Below are positions 1 through 10,120 of a DNA stretch of 22,578 nucleotides, piece after piece. This DNA comes from Scenedesmus sp. ARA3 (Eukaryota > Chlorophyta > Chlorophyceae > Sphaeropleales > Scenedesmaceae): the NCBI GenBank assembly GCA_004335835.1, contig RWJK01001079.1, positions 1 through 22,578 on the forward strand. The letters run 5' to 3'. Made by a program: the position numbers and the translations under genes. How positions within the stretch are numbered: the first letter of the stretch is position 1; the number at the start of each line of letters is the position of its first letter. Under the pieces are notes generated by a model. It did no database searches, was not told the DNA's origin, and saw only the letters and a list, made by a program, of their open reading frames with translations.

Positions 1-49
1 CATGGAGGTGCGCCTGCTGCTGCTGCTGTTGAAGGGGTATTTGCTGCTG

Positions 50-84
<35 letters not shown>

Positions 85-183
85 ATTTTGTTGTGGGCGA
101 GAGACTTGCTTTGACGGCATTGCTTCGTAGCCATGGTGGTGCGCCTGCTGCTGCTGCTGGTGGTGCTGGTGGTGAAGGGGAAA

Positions 184-216
<33 letters not shown>

Positions 217-228
217 TGTTGGAAAGGG

Positions 229-271
<43 letters not shown>

Positions 272-318
272 ATTGAATGTTGCATCAGGCCATGGAGGTG
301 TGTTAGCTGCTGCTTCTG

Positions 319-349
<31 letters not shown>

Positions 350-443
350 CCCTGCTGCTGCCCCTGCAGCTGCTACTGAACATACCTTTCACCCGTTCGC
401 CTCACCGGTGCCTGCCCGCCTACCTGCCTGCCTGCCTTCTCAG
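1..443 (+). repeat. CTG-rich repeated units, probably intronic
   Basis: Three imperfect copies of a unit starting CATGG(A/T)GGTG begin near 1, 132 and 291. Each is followed by long CTG runs (about 52-85, 183-212, 232-268 and 317-360). The stretch ends in a pyrimidine-rich CTTCTCAG acceptor at 443, directly before the first supported exon. One frame is open from about 273 to 443 and reads as Ala/Pro-rich, so part of it could be exonic, but there is no ATG in that frame. I read it as the 3' part of an intron of a gene that begins left of the window. Confidence 0.6.
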
Positions 444-1928
444 GTCATGTTTGTGCGCGTCAGCAGCGGCCTGCTAGCGCAACGTGTGCCCATGGCTGTC
501 AAGGCCCTCAAGTACAGCCAGTGGGCGGCTGATGTGGCTGCAGCAGCAGCAGGCCTGCAGCACAACCTGACAGCACGGGTGCTAGGTGAGGCCTAACAAC
601 ACACGGTGTTGTGTATGCTGCCTGTTCGTTAGCGCTGCTGCTGCTAGTCGGCCAGTATCCATCATATTGTATGGATCTGCATTGTGGTATGGAACAGGGC
701 GCAACGTGCAAGAGCATTGAGCAGCCGGCACGGCAGCTTGCAGCATAAGCAGACTCTCCTGCGGCCGCTCAATGCTGCCTGCACCCACACAGCACCGTGT
801 TGCACTGGCTTCTGCTGCTGTGCAGCAATGCGTAAGTGGCTGAGGCGGGCTGCTATAAGCTGCCACGCATCTAAAGCTAGCTCAAATCTGCACTGCTTTG
901 CTGCTGCTGCTGCTGCTGCTGCCTGCTGTCTGCTGCCTGCTGCCTGCCATGCAGACAACGCGTATGCGGCTGAGAAGGGCCGCGACAAGCTGCCGCACAT
1001 CCAAACCCAACTCATCACTGCACTATGCTGCTGCTGCTGCCGCTTCCTGCTGTGCAGACAATGCGTATGCAGCCGCAAAGGGCCACTACAAGCAGCCGTG
1101 CATTGACGCTCACCCCAACAATGTCCTGCTGCTGCCTTCTTTCTGCTGTGCAGACAACGCGTATGCGGCTGAGAAGGGCCGCTACAAGCTGCCGCGCATC
1201 CTGAGCAGCATGATGCGGGGCATCAAGTGCTTCGATGTGGCCTTCTTCCTGGCGCACAACAGGTGGGTGGCCATTCCAACACTGGGTTGACTATAGCCAC
1301 TCAACACTCGCCCAAAAGCGTGCAGTTGCTGGACATTTGACAGGTGCCAATTCAAACTCATGGCACCCCTCAAGCAGGGTCTTTTTACCGCTGCGCCTTG
1401 TATCGTCTGCCCATCATCGCGCCCACCACAGTGCTGCACCAACCGCACAAGTGCAGCTGCGCCTGCCGCCGCTCACCTGCCCATAACCCTGAACCCAAGA
1501 CTGCTCCTTGACTGTTTTGTGGTTCTGCAATTATCTTTATAATTTTTCTCTGCAGGGACATCTTCAAGCATGCGCCCATGACCAGCCGCACCATGCACAC
1601 CTGCCTGCAACCTATCCAACCTTACACTGCTGTACTTAATACTTCTGTGTGATTCTGCCGGCATTCTTCTGCAGGGACATGTTTGAGAACGCGCCCATGA
1701 TCAACCCAATCAAAACCACACTGTCCCTTGACTTTTTTGGTGCATTTGTTCCTGCTGTTTCTGCATCGTGATGATATCTGCAGGGACACCTTCAAGAATG
1801 CGCCCATGACCAGCCGCACCATGCAGGCCGTGTGGAAGTTCTTCGTGTACCTGGGCCAGTTTGAGGACAGGCCCTTCAGGTACACCTGCGGCATGAACTA
1901 CACTAGTGTCTCTACGCCGGCTTTCTGA
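444..1928 (+). CDS. Unrecognised protein, 5' partial, at least three exons
   Basis: Exons 444-585, 1154-1262 and 1784-1879 join in one frame: phase 0 entry, then phase 1 (codon GAC, Asp) and phase 2 (codon AGG, Arg). Donors are GTGAGG, GTGGGT and possibly GTACAC; acceptors are CAG. The visible peptide begins VMFVRVSSGLLAQ, continues through ALKYSQWAADV, DNAYAAEKGRYKLPRI and CFDVAFFLAHNR, and reaches MQAVWKFFVYLGQFEDR. I do not recognise the family and see no catalytic motif. The 3' end is unresolved. Reading through the last exon gives a stop at 1926-1928 (131 visible residues). Alternatively a donor at 1880 is used and the protein ends at the TGA closing an open frame at 2378-2380, whose tail contains a hydrophobic stretch (AFMAALLLSS). 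The 5' end lies outside the window. Partial copies of exons two and three surround them. Confidence 0.55.
826..1104 (+). repeat. Three upstream echoes of exon 1154-1262
   Basis: Copies of the exon's 5' part, each preceded by a CAG acceptor, start at 826, 955 and 1058; the full exon starts at 1154. The copy at 955 reads NAYAAEKGRDKLPHI against NAYAAEKGRYKLPRI in the exon, the one at 1058 reads NAYAAAKGHYKQPCI, and the one at 826 is strongly decayed. Short intronic flanks with CTG runs are repeated with them, giving units of about 130, 100 and 96 bp. Confidence 0.75.
1556..1704 (+). repeat. Two upstream echoes of exon starting 1784
   Basis: After TGCAG acceptors at 1555 and 1674, two short segments repeat the first codons of the exon at 1784. 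They encode DIFKHAPMTSRTM and DMFENAPM against DTFKNAPMTSRTM in the full exon. Both lose similarity within 30-40 bp, while the copy at 1784 continues as an open exon. Confidence 0.75.
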
Positions 1929-2130
1929 TCACATTACAGCGGCGGCGGCGATGGCGGCAGCAACGACAGCAGGCCCGCCAGGTACAGCAGCGGCAGAACT
2001 ACAGCAGTGTTGCACACCAGCTCTTTCAGCAGCAGAAGCAGCAGATGCAGGCCGTGTGGACGTTCTTTGTGTACCTTGGCCAGTTGGAGGACAGGCCCTT
2101 CAGGTACACCTGCGGCAGCGGCGGTAACAG
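1880..2130 (+). repeat. Downstream echoes of exon 1784 and its donor
   Basis: The exon's 3' part and the following CAGGTACA are repeated at about 2044-2118 (MQAVWTFFVYLGQLEDRPF against MQAVWKFFVYLGQFEDRPF). A shorter, more diverged repeat of the junction and following intron lies at about 1975-2030. The last copy runs into AGC/GGC-rich sequence and an open frame to 2380, so this stretch might be the true terminal exon rather than an echo. Confidence 0.6.
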
Positions 2131-2453
2131 CAGCAGCAGCGGCAGCAGCAGTGGCAGCAGCAAAACAGCCGCAGCCGCAGCAGCAGCTGCAGCAGCAGGG
2201 CCGGGTGCTGTTGTTGTTGAGCAGCTGGCAGTTATGTGCGCGCATGTTGTTCAGACCGGGGCTTTTATGGCCGCGCTATTGCTGTCCAGTATTGCACAGC
2301 CGCATGTGCATTGTGCATTTTTCATTGCTTTAGTTGTAGATGGCATGACAGATGCTGGCCCATCATTTGTAGAGGAGTGAGTTCAGCTAGGTCTAGATTC
2401 TGCCTGCCTGCTGTCTGGGAGGGCATTGCAAAGTAAACGTTTGAACGCAACAA

Positions 2454-2458
2454 TGTAA
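2454..2458 (+). terminator. Candidate polyadenylation signal TGTAA
   Basis: TGTAA is the usual chlorophycean poly(A) signal. It lies 74 nt after the possible stop at 2380 and about 525 nt after the alternative stop at 1928. A second TGTAA is at 2561-2565. The motif is short, so chance occurrence is possible. Confidence 0.4.
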
Positions 2459-3928
2459 CCCTTTGAGGAGAAGCTTCAGAAGTTTTCACTGGTAAGTGGA
2501 AGGCCATGGCCTAGAGAAGAGTGTCAGCAGTTACTAACAGCATGTAGTACATGCTTGTGCTGTAAAGTAACTGTTAGGGAACTCAGGACACAGCATGGAA
2601 GCAAGCTGCCCACCTTCGGGTTGTGGTGTGCATCATCTCCATGGCACCGAACAATGCTGCCACACTTAGTCTCAGCCTGAGACGGAGTGGGCTGCGCAAA
2701 CCCATCTGCATGCAACCCTTTGATGCCGTGATCATTGGTATGTTGAAGGACTGAGGCTGGAGTAAACAAGGTTACCAGAAGGGCATCAACAGTCATTCAT
2801 ACTGGAGGCCTGGCCCGCTGACGCATGATCATGCCAAGTCAGCCGTGGGCTGAGTCAGCGCTGGCATTTGCGGAGCAAAGCGGTGCTTTATAAATCAAGA
2901 GCCTCCCATGGGCACCAAAATTGAGGAGCTTCACGTCCTGACCAGGTACTCGCTCATGCATGTGCTCAATGCAGCATATGCTGTACGCAGTGCTCCACAC
3001 ACTATCCACGCCCTGCAGACGCGTCGCGCCTCAAGGCTGGCAGCTGATCAGCAAAAGCTGCCACTGGGCGCCAGCCAGGAGCCATACGTGTCTCAAACTG
3101 TCAAGCTGAGGCAGGCTGCAGAGCTGTGCTATACAGCTGCGACGAGGCTGATACTATCTAGTACAAGTATTGCACCAACACCCATGCATGCTTTCCACAG
3201 CAGTTGGCGTTGTCATGCAACCTTGGAAAAGCTGGAAATATCTTCTTGTCACTGGCAGCCAGGCACCTTCGACAACCAACGCTGTGAGTACCTGTGATGT
3301 ACCGCACAGCTTCCACGGCGCTAGCACTGCAACCACTAGGCTGCTGTATGCCTGCTTGCTGCAGCATCCACTGCATCCGGTACGTCTGCTGATACTGACC
3401 CAAGGTGCAAATCAGCAACATGATAACAGTCTGCACACGATGACTGCACAAGCAACTACTACAGCTAGACGCGTGCACGCAGCACCACGCTGCATTGATA
3501 AGAGCACACCAGCTGCAGTGCACTGTGCCTCATGGAGTTGACACAGCTGCTGGCATGTATCAAGGACTGTTGCGAGTTGCTAACGCAGGAAGCAAGCCAC
3601 CTTGCAGTCACTGGCACTGCCTACCAAGCAGTACATGGCACGCAACAAGTTGCGCTGAGCTGGGTCTAGTCAGAGGGTCAAGCAGAGCGTTCAGGCGCCA
3701 GCGCTGCCATCACCGCCAGCACTGCTGCAGCTACAGCTGCCGCCGCAGCTGCCGGCACTGCTGCTGCTGCTGCTGCTGCTGTCGCTGCTGCTGCTGAATG
3801 GTGGCCATGGCCGTACTGCCTTGGCTGCTGCTGCTGCTGTCACTACTGCTGCTCAGTGGTGGCCGTGGCCGTGTGCGTCATCGTCCAGGCCCTCAGCCTC
3901 AAAGATGGCAGGCAGGCCCTTCTGCAGG

Positions 3929-3963
<35 letters not shown>

Positions 3964-5393
3964 GGGGCAGCGACAGTAGGACCACCTAAACACAAGCCAA
4001 AGCCAGTGACTGATGCAGCTTCTGGCGCTGCGGACAAATCAGCAAACGCTGCGCATCTGCACTGGGCTTGAACACAGGTTTGCCTCGTGCAACTGCACAT
4101 GACATGTGAATTGCAGTGGTTGTCACTGCAGGGAACTGGTTGTTGTTGATCAGCTGCCCAGCGTGCTGGTGCATCAGCTGCGCCGGAACACAGCTGCTGG
4201 CGCCCATATTCAAAGCGCTGCTGTTGCATGCTGTATGGCGAAGCCAGCAGGACACCGTTGCCATGGCTGCGTACTGCATTATTCTAACCAGACATCCAGT
4301 GACGCAGCAATGCTGCAGCTGGGTATTGAAGCCGGCAGCCAGCAGTGCTGCTGCTGCGCACTGAAACCAGCAGCGCTACTGCACTGCTGCCTCAGCCTGC
4401 TATGGCCCGTGTGTGCTGCAAGCAGTGCTGTCCACTCACAGTCTTGTGGTCCCACTCCTTGTAGCACATTGTGAAGATCCAGAACCTGCAAACACATGTG
4501 AACAAAATATATATGCCTCTGTCGTCAACTGATGTACCTGAATCAACTGCTGGTGCTGGTGCCAGTGCTGCTGCTGTTGGCACCAACACTGCAAAGTAGC
4601 CATGCCTGCCTCACCAACAGACCAAGCTTGAGGTGGCTGAAGCAGCCATAACGCGATACCTTATTCACCAACCTTCTTCTGCTGCTGCAGCATCCCTCAC
4701 AATGAATGCTGCATCAGCACACACTGCCAGCTCTCACCACATGGTGCCCCCAATGACTTTGCTGAGCGCATACTCCCATCCTGGAGCCTTCTTCAGCTTC
4801 AGCCCCCCGTATGTAACATAGTCATTTGGGTTGCCGTGATGTGCGGAGCCTGCACAAAGCACCAGCTTCAGTACAGCCCAGGCACAGGCAGCTTGCAGCA
4901 CTGCTTGCTGCACTGCTGCAGTGCTGCTACCCACGCACCGCCCATGGCCCTCGTCTGCTGCACATTCTGGCTGACTGCACGCCCTGAAGCTAATCTAAGG
5001 TGAGCGGCAGCGCGTGCCAGCAGCGACATGGCTCCTGCTTGTGCAGAGGGCCGATCAGATGTCTTCAGCGGTCCAAGCACGTTTCAGCAGCCAATGTTTA
5101 AACCTTGCGCGAAACAGAACAGGCGTGTTGACGAGATCGTAGTGGTGTCCGTCCAGCTAGGGCCTGGGGCACTGTTACTGCGTTGGTGCTTACCCTGCGG
5201 TGCGCCTTATGCTGCACAAGCACGCCCAACGTGATGATCAGAGGCTTTTGAGTTGATAATTCTACACCTAGAGGCAGGCCGTGCCTGTCCATACTTTGCT
5301 GTGGCTTGTGCAGTCAGTTCAACCTTTGCTGGCGCCTCTGCACAGCTGCCACGTCAGCTATTCACACATTTGTTGATCGAATCAGCGGAAAAC
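2459..5393. other. Stretch without a confident gene
   Basis: No protein family is recognisable. A TATA-like TTTATAAA sits at 2887-2894, too close (14 nt) to the ATG at 2908 to serve it, although the ATG at 2956 in the same frame could be used. That frame stays open to 3297 (129 codons from 2908; 113 from 2956). Further coding-like but family-less pieces: 3532-3669 (starts MELTQLLACIKDCC), 3848-3960 (VVAVAVCVIVQALSLKDG, ending in poly-Gln beside a GTAAGG), 3979-4067, and 4131-4474 (ELVVVDQLPSVLVHQLRR). Another open frame runs 4600-4821 without an ATG, and a TGTAA lies at about 4813-4817. A spliced unknown gene may run through here, or nothing may. The last 100 bases or so before 5394 are presumably the protease promoter and 5' UTR. 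Confidence 0.4.
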
Positions 5394-7143
5394 ATGATGC
5401 GCCAGGCGCTGCTGGCAGTGGCCTGCGTGGCCCTGCTGGCCGCTCACACTTCTGCCAAAGGCAAGTGCAGCACTTTGGCAGCTGTATTACCAAGCATTTT
5501 CTAGCATGCCCGGCTTCGACCACCGCGTCCATGCGCTTTTAAAGAATCGTTTTGTTGGTATACGTTTGCCGCATGTGTTGTAGCTGTTCTTGCTTGCCTA
5601 ACCGCCAGCTCTGCTGTGCTGCTGCCTGTTCTGCTTTCAGGTGTCAACATGGGCAAGCGTCCCCACCGCCTCAACCTGTACCAGCAGTCAGAGTGGTTCT
5701 TCAACCACCAGCCAGTCACGCCTGTGAATTCTGTGCCGCAGCAGTTCAACTGGTGCGCGGTCAGTGGCAGTGTCATTCGTTGCAGCAGCAGCTGCTTGCA
5801 GGACGGCAGTTGTCCTGCGCCACAGCTGGCCAGCTCAAAGCACCATGCATGTGCTCATCCAGCATTGTCTTACTAGCTGTAAGACATGGAGATACTTGCA
5901 AAGCAGCATTCATTCAGCTAGGCAGCAGTGCTGGGCTGTGTCAGCTCCACACTCTGCCTGATGAGCAGGAGTTTTTTTTTTCGCGTGCAACGCATGTAGT
6001 ATAATGTTATTGTTGTCGCTGTTTGCCGCACTCTCGCAGCTGCCCAGTGATGCTCAGCAAACGTCGCTATACTGAACCACACATGTGGATATTTCACATT
6101 CTTTTGCGACCTGAGGGTAGTCGGCTGCTTGGTATGAAGTGTCTGCCATTGAACACGCAGTGAACCCCACACGTGTGCATGGGTACAGCAAGTGAGCTGC
6201 ATGCACAGCAGCACCGCATACGGCTGTTTGACTGTTTGTTGACCGCCTGTTGACTGTGCGTTGACTGGCTGCAGGTGTGACCTGGGCAACGGCACTAGCT
6301 ACTGCACTGCCTCCTGGAATCAGCACGAGCCACGATACTGCGGCAGCTGCTGGGTGAGTGGCTGTGTCCTGCAAGATGGAATGCGTTGCTAGCACTTGGA
6401 AATGCTGAAGGGAAAGCAAGTGTGCAGAGTGTGCAGGTGTGCTAGCCACGCAACTGCGGCAGCTGCTGGGTGGGTGCCACATGCTGCAAGTCCAATCGGG
6501 GCTTGGGGCTATGTATTTCAGGGATCTTGAGGGAAAGCAATTGAATAGCGTGTGCAAGTGTCTTTTTACGCGACTGCGGCAGCTACTGTGTCCTGCCACC
6601 TCTCTGTTTCAGCATGTATTAAAATCTTGACCATCAGCCAGCTGCCATGTTTGTTACGCAACGATGCTGAGTTGCTGCTCAGCGGGAGAGGTACCACGCA
6701 GCGTGCACCTCCTGCTCCTGGCATTGTAGCAACGTGTCGCAACAGCACAGGCTGGCCACCACTGGCATTGGCTGCTGCTGCAGGTGCACGGCACGCTCAG
6801 CATGGTGCAGGACCGCCTGAAGGGCATGAAGATGCGCGCGGGTGACCTGGCCTATGATGTGATGCTGGGCAGGCAGACGCTGCTCAACTGCGCTGCGTTC
6901 CTGGGCTATGGTGAGTTTTTTTTGGCAGAGGGAGTGCTTATGAGTGTGAGAGGGAGAGGTTTCGTCAGGGGGCGGCAAGGTTCTTGGGATATGTCGAGTA
7001 TGTGGGAGATTGTGAATGGCTAGAGATTTGCGTGGTGCGCTGCTGACCTGACGGTGTGGTGCAATGGTGATTTACCGACGAAGCGAGGGCTGCAATGGTG
7101 GTGATCAGCTGGGGTATCGACATGCCTAACAACATGCTGCTGC

Positions 7144-7176
<33 letters not shown>

Positions 7177-10079
7177 TTTCCTCAGGCGAGGGCTGCAACG
7201 GCGGCGAGCCCCTGGATGTGTTCAAGTACATGGCCGAGGAGGGCCTGCCTGACGAGAGCTGCATGCACTACCAGGCCACGGTGAGGCGCTGCTTTCTGAA
7301 GCTCTAGAACACACATGATCATGATGACCTGTTTGCTCTTTTGTTTCTCCTGATATGCATCACCAGGTCACGGTGAGGCGCTGCTTGTCCTGCCATCTGC
7401 TGGCTGCTGCTTGGCTGGGAGCACTGTGCTGCTCTGATGTGTGCCCTGCCTGACGAGAGCTGCATGCGCTGCCAGGCCACGGTGAGGCGCTGCTGTCATT
7501 TGATACATGATCCCGCATGATCGTGTTTATCCCAAGTCCTCCCTGTCTCTTTGTGTGCACTACTTGGTTGCCTATGTATGTGTGGCCTGACGAGAGCTGC
7601 ATGCACTGCCAGGCCACGGTGAGGCGCTGCCGTCTTATGATATATGATCCCGCCTGATCATGTTTACCTCAAGTCCTCCCTGTCTTTTTGTGTGCACTAC
7701 TTGGTTGCCTATGTGTGTGTGGCCTGACAAGAGCTGCATGCACTGCCAGGCCATGGTGAGGCACTGCTGTCACATTCCACATCTATCATGTTGACCCACA
7801 TGCATCATGTTTACCTATCAAGTTGTTACCAGTTGACCTTTTTTTCTTGCGCACTATCAGGTTGCCTATGTGTATAGCCTGACGAGAGCTGCATGCACTG
7901 CCAGGCCACTGTGAGGCTCTGCACTGCTTGTTGGCTGCTGGCTGAAGCTGGGCCGAGCTTCAGCTGGCTGGCACTTCAGAGTGATGATGATTGTTTCTTG
8001 CTTGCTGCTGCTGCTGCTGCTGCTGCCGCTGCTGCTGCTGCCAGGACCACATGGTGTTCAAGAAGAAGGGCCACAAGCACTGCCCCAAGATCGGCAAGTG
8101 CATGAACTGCATGCCCACTGGCGATGATGTGGATGACTTCAAGTGCTGGCCAGTGAAGCAGGCAGTCACCTACAAGGTGCGGCAGCGCAGCTGCAACAGG
8201 ACTGGGGGCGCAAGTCACATGCCCCTCAATCCGTGCGTGCAGAGACCATCCCCTCAGTTGCCGCGTCAGCCAGCTACCACACAAGGCGATGCAGAGCAGC
8301 AGCGAGCTGTGATCACAGCGCTGCAGTATAAGGTTCAAGCACTTGAGGCTGAACTGAAGGTGGAGCAGCAGGCCGCAGGCAATGCTGCGCGTGACTACAA
8401 CAAGCCCACTGAGCGAGCCAGCAGCAGCAGCTGAGCTCGAGTTCATCGAGCTTCTGCTTCTGCTGTCGGTTGCGTTCAGTGAGCGTCTTGTGGTCGCGCG
8501 TGGCAATGCCTGCTGCCTGCTGCGCTGCTTTCAGTTCAGCTCAGTCTTGCGCTGGGTAAGCTGGCTGGTGTCAGGACAGTGGTGTTTGGAATGAAGGTGC
8601 TTTAACATGCCCTGCCCTGCTTATCACCGACATGTGCCTCAAGAATCAAGGAAACATGCACAAAGGATCCAAACCAACATTTGCGTAGTTCTGTTAGGCA
8701 GCACACAAGCTCAAGGGGCTTCTGGAGTGATTCTGTACGCAACACAGCCAACACATCCCAGAAGTATATGCAACTGCATTTGCTCATGTGCTTTGGTGCA
8801 GCTCACGTCATATGGCAAGCTTGATGTCTGAAAGGCTTTGAAGCAGCAGGAGATGAATTCTGTTCAGATACTGCTTACATGCCATATGATTGTGTGCTTG
8901 TGCTGCAGCTGACGTCATACGGCAAGCTTGATGCTGGCGAGGAGCCAATGAAGCAGGAGATCCTGGCACGTGGGCCCATACTGCTGCTGTCATGCCTTGC
9001 TGCTGTGTTTATCGCTGCTGCAGCTGACACCATAGAGCAAGCTGGATGCCGGCGAGGAAGCAAAAGAAGCAGGAGATCTGGCAAGCGGTCCTCATCCTGA
9101 CACACTCTGCCTTTTCTGCTGCGCCGTTGCGTCCCGTGTTGTTTCAGCTTACGTCTTACGGCAAGCTTGATGCTGGCGAGGAGCCAATGAAGCAGGAGAT
9201 CTTGGCAAGGGGGCCTTTACTGCTGCCGTGCTGTTGTTTTTACTGCTGCTGCAGTTGGCATCATACAGCAAGCTGGATGCCGGCGAGGAAGCAAAATGAA
9301 GCAGGAGATCTGGCAAGCGGTCCTCATGCTGGCATACTCTGCCTTTTCTGCTGCGCCGTTGCGTCCCGTGTTGTTTCAGCTCACGTCATACGGCAAGCTT
9401 GATGCTGGCCAGGAGCCAATGAAGCAGGGGGCCAGCGCTGCTTACAATTGTTGCCTTACCTATCTGCTGGCTGCTGTTGGTCTGTGCGCAGCTGACGTCA
9501 TATGGCAAGCTTGATGCTGGCGAGGAGCCAATGAAGCAGGAGATCCTGGCACGTGGGCCCATTGTGTGCGGCATCGCCTGCCCGGAGGAGTTTGTGTACA
9601 AGTACCACTCGGCAAAGCGCGGTGGTGAGCATGCCTTGAGTAGGGCGTGTTGATTTTGCGGTTGGTTTTTGCCATCATGGCTGGCTGCAGCAGCTGGGAG
9701 GAGTTTGTTTACAAGTACCACTCTGCAAAGCGCGGCGGTGAGTGTGCTATGTGTATGGTGTTTTGTTTTCTGCTCATGGTTTGCTGCTGTTTTAATGACA
9801 GGTGGCTGCAGCAGCCCAGACGAGTTGCCAGTGCCACTCCGCAAAGCGCGGCGGTGAGTATGTTTTGTGTATGTTGAGCAGTTGCTTGGTCAGTGGCTGG
9901 CTGCAGCAGGGCAGGGGAGTTTGTGTACAAGTACCACTCACAATGCGGCGGTCGGTGGCGGCGGGCGGCTTTGGTTGTGGTTGTCTGTGCTGTGCGGTCT
10001 ATCATGTATCATGCTGGTGTACGCGGCAGACATATTCGTATGGTTGTAAGCACGTGTACCACAACTGAAGGCCTGCTGC

Positions 10080-10120
<41 letters not shown>

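Noticed and set aside
273..596. 107-codon frame starting at 273 as a complete small gene
   Set aside because: It has no ATG at its start, begins in CTG repeats, and its right part is better explained as exon 444-585 with a GTGAGG donor.
2524..2796. 90-codon frame on the - strand as a gene
   Set aside because: No recognisable family, no splice or promoter context, and frames of this length occur by chance in this GC-rich DNA.
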